Source: Chaunax sp. Z400
Lineage: Eukaryota; Chordata; Actinopteri; Lophiiformes; Chaunacidae
Direction: 5' to 3'
DNA length: 64,000 nt
Assembly: GCA_037577475.1 (NCBI GenBank)
Contig: CM075186.1
Span: forward strand, 27,176,334-27,240,333
Shown: positions 1 to 11,930 of the stretch, one piece after another
How positions within the stretch are numbered: position 1 is the stretch's first letter
Layout of the letters: each line of letters opens with the position of its first letter
Position numbers and translations under genes: made by a program
Notes under the pieces: generated by a model
Databases searched by the model: none
What the model was told of the DNA's origin: nothing
What the model saw: the letters and a program-made list of their open reading frames with translations, nothing else

Positions 1-237
1 AAAGAAATATTAAATCCTACCAGTCTGGTCTACTATTAGCAGATTGCTCTATTTTTCAGCCCTGCTGATGGTGTGTCTAACTGGATACCTCTCTTCACAT
101 ATATTTACATGTTTAGTTTTCTACAATAGATATATGAAAAATGATGAAAGCATTCAAATGAAAAATGAAGGGCCTTATTTGGTGAACGGCTGCTATTTGA
201 CTTCAAGGCTTTATTCACACAAAAAAGCTTTTTAATG

Positions 238-284
<47 letters not shown>

Positions 285-307
285 GCATCTCTGTTTGTTC
301 CCTACAG
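1..307 (+). other. 3' end of intron before the receptor's last exon
   Basis: This is AT-rich sequence with no supported coding. It ends in a splice acceptor: a short pyrimidine-rich stretch (ctgtttgttccctacag) finishing at 307, directly before the in-frame receptor exon. An ATT trinucleotide microsatellite lies about 25-65 bp upstream of the acceptor. The 63-codon open frame at 44-235 has no recognisable content and is treated as chance. Confidence 0.75.
240..281. repeat. (ATT)n microsatellite
   Basis: About 14 uninterrupted TTA/ATT units. It lies in the region where the branch point and polypyrimidine tract of the next exon would be expected, so length changes could in principle affect the acceptor context. 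That effect is inference. Confidence 0.95.
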
Positions 308-877
308 GTGACAAAGATGTTGGCAGTAGTGGTGATCCTTTTCGCTCTGCTGTGGATGCCCTACCGGACTTTGGTTTTGATCAACTCCTTTGTGTCAACA
401 CCCTATCTGAACGCATGGTTTCTCTTGTTTTGTCGGACATGCATCTATGCAAACAGTGCTATAAACCCCGTAATATACAATGTAATGTCACAGAAGTTTC
501 GCTCGGCATTTCGCGGGCTTTACCGTTGCCAGCGGCCAGAGGGAATTCAGAGGACGTTGTCAGTGATCCAGACCAGCTTCGCCACCATACGAGACCCCCA
601 AACCGCCCAGGCCAATAGCAATGGAACCAATCAAGAAGCAAGCAGGGTCATTTTGCATACTACCAGTGATATGACAACAAAGCAGAATGGAAGCAGACAT
701 CAGGAGACGGCAGCAGTCAACTGCAAAACAGCTGCGCAACCCATCAACATCATCCCAGCTACTTCTGGCTTTCCTGTCGGCTCTTCTAGCGATGAGAAGT
801 CAGACTGGCCTTCTTCAACTAATACCACAGTTAATCCTGCAGACAGAACAGCAGGTGCTCAGCAGGAAAACATGTAA
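308..877 (+). CDS. trhr: Thyrotropin-releasing hormone receptor, last coding exon (TM6-TM7-tail)
   Basis: This is the C-terminal exon of a class A G-protein-coupled receptor, which in the family couples TRH binding to Gq/phospholipase C at the plasma membrane. The exon opens in phase 0 after the acceptor at 301-307 and encodes 189 residues before a TAA at 875-877. Residues about 2-28 form TM6, with the LLWMPYR motif. Residues about 35-58 form TM7, with NSAINPVIY, the family's NPxxY motif. A short amphipathic stretch (QKFRSAFRGLYRC) follows, with a possible palmitoylated Cys. The match to vertebrate TRHR is strong through TM7 and lost after it. The tail of about 115 residues is Ser/Thr/Gln/Asn-rich and longer than the human tail as I recall it, suggesting a fish paralogue or a lineage-specific tail. 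Upstream exons are outside the window, so this is a partial gene. There is no in-frame ATG start because the exon begins at a splice site. Identity as a TRH receptor is confident; which paralogue is not determined. Confidence 0.9.
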   Translation: MTKMLAVVVILFALLWMPYRTLVLINSFVSTPYLNAWFLLFCRTCIYANSAINPVIYNVMSQKFRSAFRGLYRCQRPEGIQRTLSVIQTSFATIRDPQTAQANSNGTNQEASRVILHTTSDMTTKQNGSRHQETAAVNCKTAAQPINIIPATSGFPVGSSSDEKSDWPSSTNTTVNPADRTAGAQQENM

Positions 878-1629
878 ATATTTCCTGTTCACCATATTGT
901 AGGATAGTTATGAATCAACACCTAAATCCAATATAGAAAAAAAATGGAGCCATATGATAAAGCAGTTGAGGATTACTCTTAGACAGGATCAACTTTGAAA
1001 AAAGAGGGCAGAAGTCTGTGACCTGCATTTATTTCATGATTCAAAAGTGATAGATTCCACTTTGATCGCTGAGGTCACATGTAAAGAGAGGACAGGTGAT
1101 GAGTATTTTTTTAAAATTTATTTGCATGTCAAAAAGTTAAATAATAGAATAATTAGAGCACGTAGAATAGTGGCTACATGTTTCATTTAAGGCTGCTGTT
1201 CTAAAATTTTACCCTCCAAAACGGCACAATAGACCAGTTCTCACAGTAAAACTAGACATTCCCAGAAGTTTTCACACAGTGATATAATGACTGTCAGTTA
1301 TTATGAGCTCAAGGACAAATAATAAATAATGCTTAGTGAAAGAATGCATATGATGCAACTGACATTTATGTGACTATAAAAAGGAAGACATGATGTTTTT
1401 AAAAATGTCATCATTAATTAAAGCACTAATTCCATGACTGTGCTCATGTTTTCCAATCTGGCATGTATCCTCCAGCCAACTGTGATTCATTAAGGAGATA
1501 CAGTGTGAACATTTCCAAAAAGGCAGAGCATCAAAAGCTGTTTCTTCTACTGTACAATAGCAAGAACCGACTCCAACCTGAGCAACACATCCACACATTT
1601 CAGTTTAGAGATGTTTTAGTTGATGCAAC
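878..1629 (+). other. Receptor 3' UTR and downstream flank
   Basis: Non-coding AT-rich DNA after the receptor stop. A canonical AATAAA at 1321-1326 is the first good polyadenylation signal, which would give a 3' UTR of about 460 nt. Cleavage there is inferred. The open frames near 1374-1598 and 1463-1678 show no family resemblance. Confidence 0.4.
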
Positions 1630-2105
1630 TATAAAAGTCATTCAGTCATTATCTACTCATCATCTACGTGCAGCTTAGCATTAGTCTTATTGTTAGCACA
1701 CACCTGTCTGAGGTAGGTGCACACAGTTTCCAGGTAGCAGGTAAAACGCTGAGGCATGAAGCGATCACAAGACCTTTCATTATGTATGCATACATGCTCA
1801 ATGCTTAGAGGCTACAGCGGAGATATCAAAAAGGTGTAAATAACATGTTTTCATATCAGTTTGGAAAAAGGGTGCTTCCCTTAGAGTATTGGATCACATA
1901 GTAATAACTGTATGGAGTCTTTTTACACTTGTTTTAGACAAGTACCCATCTTCTTCAGTTGTATAGGAGAACACTTTGACACTATTTTGCTGTGAAGCTC
2001 CAGAAATGTTTTGTGGACTGAGAATCTTCACCTGACTTTCCTTCAGCATGGGGGTGAGTAGATGATGACTGAATTTTTACTTTTCGGGTAAGCTGTTTCT
2101 TCAAA
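1630..2105. mobile_element. MITE-like element with terminal inverted repeats
   Basis: The sequence at 1640-1660 (attcagtcattatctactca...) is the near-perfect inverse of 2054-2074 (...gagtagatgatgactgaat). This gives inverted ends of about 21 bp enclosing about 430 bp with no coding capacity. The right part (about 1960-2090, with gaagctccagaaatgtttt and tttgtggactgagaa) recurs at 59640-59850 and 61925-62035. The family is therefore dispersed in the window and probably in the genome. No transposase is present, so the class is not determined. Confidence 0.6.
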
Positions 2106-2879
2106 CATAAGATAAGGGTAGTTACTTGTTTGATCCACTATATATTTTGACATTTCTGGTTTATCAAAAGCATGTTTTTGACAAACTCTTTAATTAGCTT
2201 TTCAAAAAAAAATTCAAACATGGTCATGGTAACAAAGACTGCAAGAAAAAGCACTGACTGGCCAGATATAAGACGTTAAAATCCAAACAACAGATCTGTT
2301 GAATTAAACGTGTTGAAATAAATGAAACTATCAACATACCCAACATTTTTATCACTATTATATTATATTAATAGATTAATAAATTATTTATGAATTCCAA
2401 AATCAGCAGTGTTAAAAATAATCATTGAACATTCCTGTATATAGTCTCATTCTGCCTCATTTCACCTGATACAACCTGACAACCTCTTGCTGGACACAAA
2501 CAGGTGTTAAATGGCAGCACGCTGTCAGCTTTAATGGATAAAGAAAACATTGACTGGTGTCTTGCTGTTCGTAACTTAGATAAACCTGTGATGTGTAAAA
2601 TAGAGATTGATTAAAAAACATGATTTGTAAATAAATGTACAATTTTCTTTATTCCATAGAATAAAAAAATAAATAAAAAAGCTCTTTCCTCCTGAACTGA
2701 GCTTTCAGTTTTCAGTCACAACGTTAAGCATTAAATACAGTATTTGGAAATAATTCCATCAGCTCAGAAACATAACTAAGACATTCAATATGTGCAACTG
2801 AGAAGTCATTCCACAGAAATCCCAATCTATAGCCTCAATGACAAAGTCAACATGAGCAGTGTTGAAAAAAATACTGTAT
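2106..2879. other. No recognised feature
   Basis: AT-rich sequence with A and T runs and short open frames only. I see no gene or repeat I can name. Confidence 0.6.
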
Positions 2880-3735
2880 GGGCCTATGATGCATTCAGGA
2901 GGTGTCCAACTCCAACAGCACATAATCTGAGCTCAAAGTACAGCACAAGGTGCCAAAGGACTATATTTAGTTAATTATTCATAGGTGTGTTTTGGGTGAC
3001 CATGAATTTAACCAATCAGAGCCTCATCTCCCATTCCCCTTTAAAAACCAGGCACACCTCATCTTTCTGAAGGACAGGTATGTGGTTGTTTGATAGTGGG
3101 CCCTCCACCCAATCCTCTGTCCTATCAGCATCTCCATTTGACTGCATATAAGCATATTGTTATACACCAATATTTAATTGAGGAAGAGGAAGAGGAGGAA
3201 AATATTAACGACATCACTTGCAGCAATCCCTCAGGAGCAGTAGGAACGATAAGTTCATCTCCACCATCTGTGCCATTTCTGCACAAGACACAGCAGCCTG
3301 ACTTTATGATTTCAAACATGCTGACATGCCAGCAGGATGTAACATTAATTAAACATGCAAAAGTTGACACAGTCCAGGTTCGCAGTAAAAATGTTAGGTG
3401 ATGATGTCAGAGTTAATCTGTGCATCACTATTGCATAACCAGTGAAGTTTTACAACCATTTTGAAACCACCTGTATGCAGGTGCATCTGGTTCAACTTTA
3501 AATACAGGAAAATACTGCCCCATTGACTTTAGACCAGGTTTTTGGTGGTCAGTGGCACAATTAGTTTCTGCTGCCTCAAGCTACACATACCACACCAAAC
3601 CTTTAAACAAATACACATTTACGTATTAAACATCATCGGCGCTGGGCATGAAACTGACAACTGCATGAGTCAAAAACTAATAATTAGACTTGTGCTTTAA
3701 ATTTTCCTGATGTACATAAATGTGCCACTGACCAT
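2880..3735 (+). mobile_element. Dispersed non-autonomous repeat, copy 1 (Harbinger/MITE-like)
   Basis: Blocks of this stretch align in the same order with 34260-34560 plus 36130-36640, and partly with 54280-54660. Shared blocks include tttaaccaatcagagcctca, a gacatcacttgcagcaatcc-type block, tgccatttctgcacaag, the 'cattgactttagaccaggt' block and ctgctgcctcaag. From memory the pattern resembles a widespread teleost non-autonomous DNA transposon, which is an inference. The open frame at 3090-3401 is not a host gene because it runs across these repeat blocks. Confidence 0.55.
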
Positions 3736-6700
3736 AGTTCACTGCTAGAGCAGTCATCTTGGTAAGAATGCATTCCTTTTCCTGTTCATTTCAATTTCAC
3801 CAAGGGTTTATTTTTATTTTCTCCTGCCAATTATGCTCTAATATCAAGAAATGGAAGATGCATATTGAGGATTTTTGCCATCATTCAAAGCTAAACATTA
3901 ATTTATGATGAATTGAAAATGTTGTTATTGCAGCCCTGCATGCATTACAGACATCATTTAAAGCAGTAGTTCATGTGCAGCCGACTTTAGCATGTTTTCC
4001 TAGCTTAGCATGTCTCTCGTGCTAACCTGGCTGACACTGGGAGCTGACAGCTTCCTGTTTACATTTGTACATATAATTCTACACATGTTGAATAAAGAAA
4101 GAAGGACAGTTTTGGAACTGTTAGAACATTTGCTTTCAGGACGACTCTCGGCTCTGCGTTCAGTGTTTGCACTAAGCAAGGCCACACATGTCCTGGACAT
4201 ACAGTGTGTTTGAAATGGAAACAGATGAAAGTGAAATACAGTAAATCTTCCTGCAGACCCTGAAAATGACTATTTTCTAAAATGTTTACAGTTCCTTGAA
4301 GTGTTCATGTGTGTTTCTGCATATTTATTATTAGCTGTATTGACTTATTTTAATACACAGCAGAGAAGTTTGTCTTTGTAAGAGAATAAGTTTTAAAACT
4401 CCTCTAATTCAAAAAACATATTGCTTTCTTGTACCAAATGTTTGTGGAGGAATACAACAGGTTTTGGGGAACATGTATGGAAAAACAATGGCCATAACGT
4501 TTTGAATATTATAAGCAACTGAATATGTAACTGTGAAGTATAATTACTGCACAAAATATTCTCTAATATTGAAGATGGATAATTTTCAGAGTCAATTTCA
4601 AGTTATGCAATTTCAAAAATTTCTTTTATATATATAAAAATGTATATTACACCAAATTACCGGATTTACAGCACAACTTCAATTCCTCATAATTCAGTTA
4701 TAAATTATTTGATATTAAGTAGTGATTACATTTCACAGTGAGGTATTCCGTTAATTACAGTTTCAGATCTTTATGGTAGTTGTTTGCTTTCATAAACGTG
4801 CCCCATAAGTCGGCTACCCTTTAACTGATGGGACCATCAGTCAGATTCTTGGCTCTCTCGTGCTAATGCTATCGCATCTTAGCATACACATGTACATTAT
4901 GCACCGTGCTCAGTGATAATAGCTTCCTGGCATTAGTTAACCTTTAAAGTGAGAAGGAGAGTGTAAATAATTTCTCCCATAAGACTTGAGATGTATTAGC
5001 TGGTGGAATATTTATTTCTTTATTTCTTTATCTATTCATAGATGGTATTTTTGCTTTTTCAAAATGTGCTATGAGTATGTGGTTGTGCTGATGTATAAAA
5101 ATAAATTGCCTTAGACGTTCACATTTTTTCTGTCTGCTTGGTGTTGGATAGGTACAGTAGCATACAATGTGTTTATCAGAGCTCTCTTGCCTTATTATTG
5201 GTTAAAATATGCCATAATGCTCCATAGGATTGAGGTGAAATGCAGGGTTAAGAGAGAATTCTTTCTGGGTTCATCACTTTTCCTCTTCTCCCATTACACG
5301 CTGTCATTTGATACATTAAAAAAAGATAAGCGCAGCATTAAAGGTCACATTAGAGGGACAGTAGAAAATGTATTGTATTGAACGATGAAATGATGATAGA
5401 TCCTTAAAGTCCTTAGGCTTTCTATTTGATGACAAGCTCTTCATCTACTTACTTCTTTTGCTCGCCTCGGTTCTCATCCTTACCATTCTACATTCCCTTT
5501 ATGCCCAACCATCATGTTTTTGATTCTTGGGTAAGTGTAAAGTGAAAGCACGAGGTAAAACCTTGTTTAGTGGACAGGGCCGCAGTATGAGCACAAAGGT
5601 TGTTTTTTATGTTATGTTAAATAGATAGATATACTATTAGTGCAAATCATTTGGTGATGAATTAATTACGTTTTAAGTTCAAAAACAGATTTTCTTTGTC
5701 ACCTTAATGTGTATTTCAGAATTTTCTTTTTTTTAATACAATGTTGATATTCTGTATGTCTGGATGCTTGTACATGTATGCAACCTGGTGTCATGCCAAT
5801 AATATTGGCATCCATTATGTTAGTGTCATCTTTTGCCCCCTGTGATGGGAATCACGTACAGTATATCACTTATATCTGCCTTAGACACATGCTTACTTAT
5901 ACACACAGGCTAATGCTATGCTAATCTAACTTACTGAACTCATTTGAACTGCTAAGTTAAGGCCAGACTGACAAGAGAGGCCAAATAATGAGGGGCCACA
6001 GACTCAGTTTTAATTAACTTCAGGGAGTCGCACACACACACACAGGATAGTCTCAACAGATTCTGAAGGTCATCCTATACAGAGTTGGTTTTTCACTTTC
6101 TATGCCAGCGCTAGAAATGGGAGTACACATCTTTGATTTGCCTCTTAACTAGGAAAAAACCCACAATATATGACATGAGTTTAAGTATGCTTCATATGTC
6201 TGTGACATTACATTACTTTTCATGCCTATGTGAGGCAAAGCGTGACACTGACACATATCCTCTGGTGGATTGGTGGGTCTACAACACACTTTGGCATGAG
6301 ACTAGATTGGCGTATGTGACCATGTGCTGTACATACATGCATCAGAGGGGAGAGCACATACAAATTCAGATACAGACAGGAACAACTGTCTTCATTGTTT
6401 CTTAAGTCTCCAATGGATACAAAAGAAACAACAGTAAAATTATGTATATATTTTTAATTATTTCAGTGAGTAATTTCACCATAACCAAAATGCACAGTCC
6501 AAGACAGCAGGAATAAGAAACATTCTTATGTTTCCTGCCCTTTAAAAAAGTAAAAACATAAAATAAATACAAATGGCCTCCCACCCCCTTTGTCTTCTCA
6601 CAGATTACTTAAAAATTCAAGAAGATGTATTTAAATACAATAACTGATTGTCATTTTTAACATTAATATTAATCAGTGAGTTCATAATGTCCCAACAGTT

Positions 6701-6930
6701 TGTCTTTATTGTCCAGAGAATTTCGCAGTTTTCCTCCACATACATAAAGATTACAGAAATTTGCTTGGATATAGAACACTCACAGAAAAAAACACTTATC
6801 TGATCCTTATCAATTAATCTGTAGATTGTCAGGCAATTATCAATTTCTGGCTTTACATTTGATTAAAGAAAGTAATAAAATTCAAATCAACTAAATTGTT
6901 AAATTTTAGCCCATGTTACTTAATAAACAA
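3736..6930. other. Gene-free AT-rich stretch
   Basis: No coding exon, RNA gene or clear repeat recognised. It contains a short (CA)n at about 6030-6043 and many A/T runs. Open frames such as 5169-5381 and 6133-6405 have no family-like composition or splice context. Confidence 0.55.
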
Positions 6931-7229
6931 ATGGTAAATGGACTGTACTTATAGAGCACCATTCTAGTCTGACTGACCTCTCAAAGCTTTACAACACAAG
7001 CCAGCATTCACACCAATATTCATACAGTGGTGACATTCGTACCATGCAAAGTGTCACCTGCTCATTAGGAGCAGTAACCATTCACACAAACGGAACAGAT
7101 ACTGGGAGCAAACTGGGGTTCAGTATTTTGCCCAAGGACACCTCGAGATGTAGACTGCAGGGGCTGGGGATCGAACCATCGACCTTCTGATAAGTGGACG
7201 ACCGCTCTAGCACTGAGCTACAGGCTGTT
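6931..7229 (-). mobile_element. tRNA-derived SINE, minus orientation
   Basis: Reading the minus strand from 7229, a Pol III promoter-like head appears. An A-box-like TAGCTCAGTGCTAGAGC lies near 7206-7222, and the B box GGTTCGATCCC is at 7167-7177. The body ends at about 6931 with the gtaaatggactgtacttata motif. The same family recurs at 18938-19142 and, as a fragment, at 10085-10150. The head is also shared with 53745-53981. Confidence 0.75.
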
Positions 7230-7942
7230 GGTATGTTTTACTGACATCCACCTTACTGATAAGTCTTACTGCTCTTTACTGTAATAATTACAAAGTTTAT
7301 TATTAGTCGTGTACTTATTGCCCCACACAGTAACAAAAATATGCAAGAATTACTGAACAGTGAGGTGTCAGTAAAATGTAAATATCATCTCCTTTTTTCA
7401 GAACTGCGATTCATTAACAGAAGTTTCTCTTAATGTATTCTATGTGAGGTTTCCAAGTAACTTGGTCATCCATTATGGCCCCCAAATATTTTCAAATGCT
7501 CCTTGAAAATGAACTCCGTCTAATTTGATCATATTTTGATTAGCAAAACCCATGAATCTAGTTTTATTCAGTCTCATCAAATTCCCTTTTCACAAGTGAT
7601 TCTATAAGTTATTGTCTTCAAATCATGGCCAGAACAAAGAAGAAGAAACTGCAGGACCCTGGATGCTTCACAAATCTCAGTAAAATAATCAGTTGTGGAC
7701 CCAATACTGGCCCTAGTGGGACTCCTCATTTAACCCTCTTGAACTCTGATTAAATACCAACAAACTGCACAAATTGTTGTGTGTTATCTTCTTAACAGCT
7801 TGTAAATGGTCCACCAGAATCCACAAGCTTCTAATTTTTATAATGAAACAGTGATTATATCTAAAATGTTAACACAACATTCACTCGCCCACACACTTTA
7901 CTTTCACTTGAAGATACACCTTGAAATGACTTTGAAATGACT
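7230..7942. other. No recognised feature
   Basis: Non-coding AT-rich sequence; nothing supported on either strand. Immediately left of the hairpin at 7943 there is a small direct repeat of a gaaatgactt-like motif (7922-7943). Confidence 0.55.
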
Positions 7943-7996
7943 TCTGCACACTGTAATCATCCAGCGTGAAATCGCTGGATGATTACAGTGTGCAGA
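7943..7996. repeat. Perfect 24-bp inverted repeat (hairpin)
   Basis: The left arm at 7943-7966 is the exact reverse complement of the right arm at 7973-7996. They are separated by a 6-nt loop (tgaaat, 7967-7972). A transcript across it would form an unbroken 24-bp stem. No transposon family or coding region explains it. It is shorter than a usual pre-miRNA and has no bulges. A foldback-type element end or an assembly snap-back are alternatives. Confidence 0.95.
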
Positions 7997-8475
7997 CTTG
8001 CTGACAGTAGCAATGATAGAACTGTAGTGCTCCCTTGAACATGCATGAATGTGTGAGTTTGTGTGTCTAAACCTGTCACTATTTTAGCCCTGGAAAGCTG
8101 CTTGTTTGTGTATTAAATGTGCTGTAATCATTTTCAAATGTTTCAACTTTTAAAGTGTCTGTATCTGTATTGTTGCAGCAAGATGATGTTCTATTGTTTC
8201 TAGACATGTTGGAAGTGCTCTGTGGTTTCATAGTATTCCCGTGCAGTACAGTGGCTTTCTATCAGTGTTTTAAGAAAAGTCAATAAAGAACATTTGATGA
8301 ACCACCTCTCAGTCACAACTCCTTTGGACTGTTCTTTACAGAGTACACTGAGTACAAGTGTAAATACTATTACTACTACAGACTACTAGGGTTAGGTTTT
8401 TGTTTTTTCCAGTACACTCCAGGGTATGAGCTTAAACTGGTTTCATTTCATGCAAACCAACTGAAGCATGACATT
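7997..8475. other. No recognised feature
   Basis: Non-coding; includes an ATAAA-rich segment near 8283 and short T/G-rich runs. Nothing further supported. Confidence 0.5.
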
Positions 8476-8730
8476 TAAGGCACTGCACCACCTCGCCCCC
8501 AGTTACATTTCCAACCCTCTGGTTCCTCATTCGACCTCTCGACCACTCCATTCCTCAAACCGTGGACTCTTAATAGTGTCTCGCTCTAATTGCATTAACA
8601 AAAGGTGATTGTGTCTTTGCTGTAACAGCCCCAACCCTTTGGAACCATCTTCCCCAATCTGCCTGATGCGCCGAAGCTCTGGACTGTTTTAAGTGGCTTC
8701 TAAAAACTCCCCTCTACAGGCAATCCTCTT
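8476..8730 (+). pseudogene. LINE (L2/CR1-like) ORF2 C-terminal remnant
   Basis: A plus-strand translation gives KALHHLAPSYISN followed by a Ser/Arg-rich segment. After a frame change it gives FAVTAPTLWNHLPQSA, a stop, then ALDCFKWLLKTPLYRQ. This order (HHLAPxYIS, then AVxAPTLWNxLP, then FKxxLKTxL) is the typical C-terminal end of L2/CR1-type non-LTR retrotransposon reverse-transcriptase proteins. It has at least one frameshift and one in-frame stop (near 8668). It is a dead 5'-truncated copy. Clade assignment is from memory. Confidence 0.7.
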
Positions 8731-10084
8731 TATAGCCCAACAATAAGCAGTGTGTGTGTGCGTCTGTGTGTATGTGCACTGTGCATTTGTGTGTATGCTC
8801 TGTCCCTTTGTGTTGAAAATTTTATCCTGTTGTTTATTCCTTTCTTTTCTTATGCGTGTGCAGCACTATGTAACAGTGTATTTTAAAGTGTTGTATGAAT
8901 GAAGTTTTACTTACCCTCTGCTCTTTGAATGTGACTCCATGTGCATCAGAGCAGACACTTTGTCTGCAGCATCTTACGTAATGCTGCTGTGCTGAGTCAT
9001 GTTTTTCACCTGTTTAAATGTTATGCTTTTTTTTTCACCATCTCCATCACTGACTTGTCAAACCTCTTTATAATGTATACTGTTGGTCCTACGTGGCCCA
9101 TGTCATTCCCCGTCATTTTTGGTTGTCTGTGTTCACACTGGTTTCTCCCTGCTTTATTTATTTTACTTGCGAGCTCCATCATGTCTATTCTCACATCATC
9201 ATGACTGGTTTATTTCTTATTACTAATACTAATACTCACCATGGATAACTTGGAATACATATCTGAACACACATTGATTAAACAGCAAACATTGTCTCCT
9301 CATATTGTTCTAAAATTATTGTTGTAAAATGATTCTATTTGTTATTAAAGTCATGCTGGTGCATTACAGTATGTTTCAAGTATTCATGTTAATTCCCTGT
9401 TAATGTTTTACTTTTTGTCTTTACTAAGCTGGATATACAATGTAAATTGGTCTATTCATGAATTATTAATGAGGCTAATTAGCATAGGATGATTTAGCCA
9501 GGTGAAGGAGGCCCTTCAGTGCCAGTGCTATCGTTTCAGTACAGGTTTTGAGACTGACTCATGTTCTGTTCTATGCTACAGACTGAATACTTCACAATAT
9601 TCTGTACTTGAAGTGGTCTAGCAGAGCAGATAGAATCTAAATAGGGATAAGAATAAGGCTGATCTATGCTCCCTCTACGTACGTAAATGGATAAGTATGT
9701 CCGTAAACAGTCTAACCATCAATGCTTACATACTTCCGTAAGTCCTCTACGTCGTCATCAATACAATTGCAGGAAGGCAGTGAAATCTCAAAACTTAGAC
9801 AACAACAAATATGGCGACGGTCGGAGGAGGCTGTGATACTGTATGTAGTTCTGACAGATTTCGGATTTCTGACAGATGAGCATCCAATGAGGCTCACAAG
9901 TGTGCAGGATGCAGTTGTCACAGGGTTTGACTGTCCAGTTTAACTTCACACCAGCTGCTTTAGAACTACCCTTTACATGGTGAACGTGCAGTCAGATGGT
10001 GAAAGGATACAGCAAGGGTGTGTGCACTGGATTGGGATTAAACATTAAAGTCTTCTCCCTGGCACTGGAGTATTAAGATAAATG
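8731..10084. other. No gene seen
   Basis: Contains a GT-rich patch at about 8750-8800. An AT-rich stretch follows. At 9660-9760 there is a slightly more CpG-rich segment with repeated tacgta/gtccgta motifs. The open frames at 8941-9204 and 9722-9943 are unrecognised and probably chance. Confidence 0.5.
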
Positions 10085-10175
10085 GAATGAATGGAATGGA
10101 AAAATGAATGGCCTCTCTAGTCTGACCAGTCACTCAAAGTGCTTTACAACATATATATATATATACATACACTCC
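10085..10175 (-). mobile_element. SINE tail fragment plus short (AT)n
   Basis: The segment with ctctagtctgaccagtcact and caaagtgctttacaac matches the tail halves of the SINEs at 6931-7229 and 18938-19142. It is followed by about 9 AT units at 10150-10166. The tRNA-like head is missing. Confidence 0.6.
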
Positions 10176-11930
10176 TTCATTGTGAATGTTACTGAGCAAT
10201 TAAATAAAAAAATGTACACTTACAGTATTACTTAAAAGATACAAAATAACTTGTGTTATCGTGCATACATACAGTATACTGTATATAGACCAACCAACAA
10301 ATTTCACAGTGAAAAAATACAGTGTAAAGTGATGAGTCGTGTAACCAATGCTCATGGAGTGTCAAGAGCTTCATCTTCTTTTGACTATGGATGCCAGATT
10401 GTCATTTTAATGGCGAGAACAAGGGAGTGATAAAAATCATCATGAACACCGAGCAGAAAATTTCACGCAACTCTTGCCTTGACTTACCAGGATACGTGCG
10501 GGTCAAGCAGAAGTTTCAACCTGATGATGACAGTAAATGAAAAGTCCAGGGGTCACCAACATAATTGGAAATCATCCTTTTGGTGATGGTGAATATTCAC
10601 ACTAAATTTCATTACAATCAGCTCAGTAGGGAAGAGCTGGGCAGACAGAGGAGCAGACTCTGAGCCATCCTTGCACTTAGCAGTGTCTATTTTCTTTGTG
10701 GTGATGACTCATTGAAGGTCATAAATGGGCCTTCAACCACATTATCATCCGGAATAAAGAATTCTGGTTGAGCGCCAACATCGCCCACTGAAGAACTCTG
10801 TGTTAAAAATGACTTTCTTGGTTTCATTTCCTTTTACAAACATGTATTTGGCTCTTCAAAGTGACCTCGTTTGGCTCGGTAGAGGCTGCTTCTCTCAGGA
10901 GTGTCACTCCCCTGAAAAGAGATAAGGCCATCGAAAACACCATTTCATTGCTGCAGAAAAGCACAGAGAGAGACAAAGGTATAAATAGAATGCTGAGGGC
11001 TGGGGGGCTGCTTTGTGATCAGAAGTAGATGAGACATCTGTGTTTGTGTGTTGAGTGTGTGTGTTTTTGGTTGTTAGCCTCACTCCATGGAACTCATCTG
11101 TCGCTATCTGCTCATCGGCTTGTCACGGCCAAAAATCTCACCTCTCCAGACTGCAATCCAAACTGTGACTGTGATGATGCATCCTGAGAGATGGAGAGAG
11201 AAAGAGAGAAACTATTGGATATTTGTATTCACTGAATTACCCCCAGGAAAATTGAAATGACTTCAGGTGCGTGTGCACTTTCATGCATTGGCAAGTTCAT
11301 ATTTGGCTTTTTGCTGTGTGTATCTGTTGAAGAATAACTTTGAACTAAAACACCAGATTTGAATTGGGTAGATAAATATTACCACCTGCTGCATGATTTA
11401 TAATCAAAATAATTCTCTGTAACACAGCCCTATTGTATTGCTCTGAATGTATACAGTTTATACTTTTTATTTAGAGAAACTTCCATGAGCACATTTACTC
11501 ATAACTATTGTACTTAAGTACAGTTTTTAAGGTACTTGTACTGCATTTACAGTAAGTATTTTTTCTACATACACTACCTCTACAATATTAAAATTATTAA
11601 AATTATTAACATTAAAATATTGCACGTAGTCCAGTACTGAAGCCACCCTTGTCTGGATGGCTGGATCATTGATGATTTTATACCCTTTTTAGGGTCTTAA
11701 TTTCATGTCAGTGGCACTGGTTTAGTACAGTACAGACATCCACGGTTGTCTGAGGACAAATCCTAAAGAACTCTAAGTGTGTAATCCCAACTTTTCCCAA
11801 GTGTCACCAAAATGTTCTAGATTTTCATTCGGTCCAATACTCCAGTTCATTTCATGTTGTCCCAAAATGACATAAATCAAAATTTACTGTCCATATTCAT
11901 AGCAAAAAGGAGGGTTCCTTCTTCAAAGGA
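10176..11930. other. No gene seen; short teleost-type repeat fragment near 10530-10680
   Basis: The block with aagtccaggggtcaccaac followed by a ttcacactaaatttcattac-type motif (10540-10620) resembles a dispersed teleost repeat I recall. Class unknown. The rest is AT-rich with no supported coding. Confidence 0.4.

Noticed and set aside
295..618. Alternative plus-strand frame across the receptor exon
   Set aside because: Shadow of the receptor frame, which has family motifs (LLWMPYR, NPVIY).
7150..7226. A genuine tRNA gene on the minus strand
   Set aside because: A and B boxes are present, but the body does not fold as a full tRNA. The unit continues into a SINE tail and recurs elsewhere.
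7943..7996. microRNA precursor
   Set aside because: The stem is perfect and only 24 bp with a 6-nt loop, unlike typical animal pre-miRNAs. Kept as a hairpin finding only.
8941..9204. 87-codon hydrophobic frame as a membrane protein
   Set aside because: AT-rich chance frame without family resemblance or gene structure.
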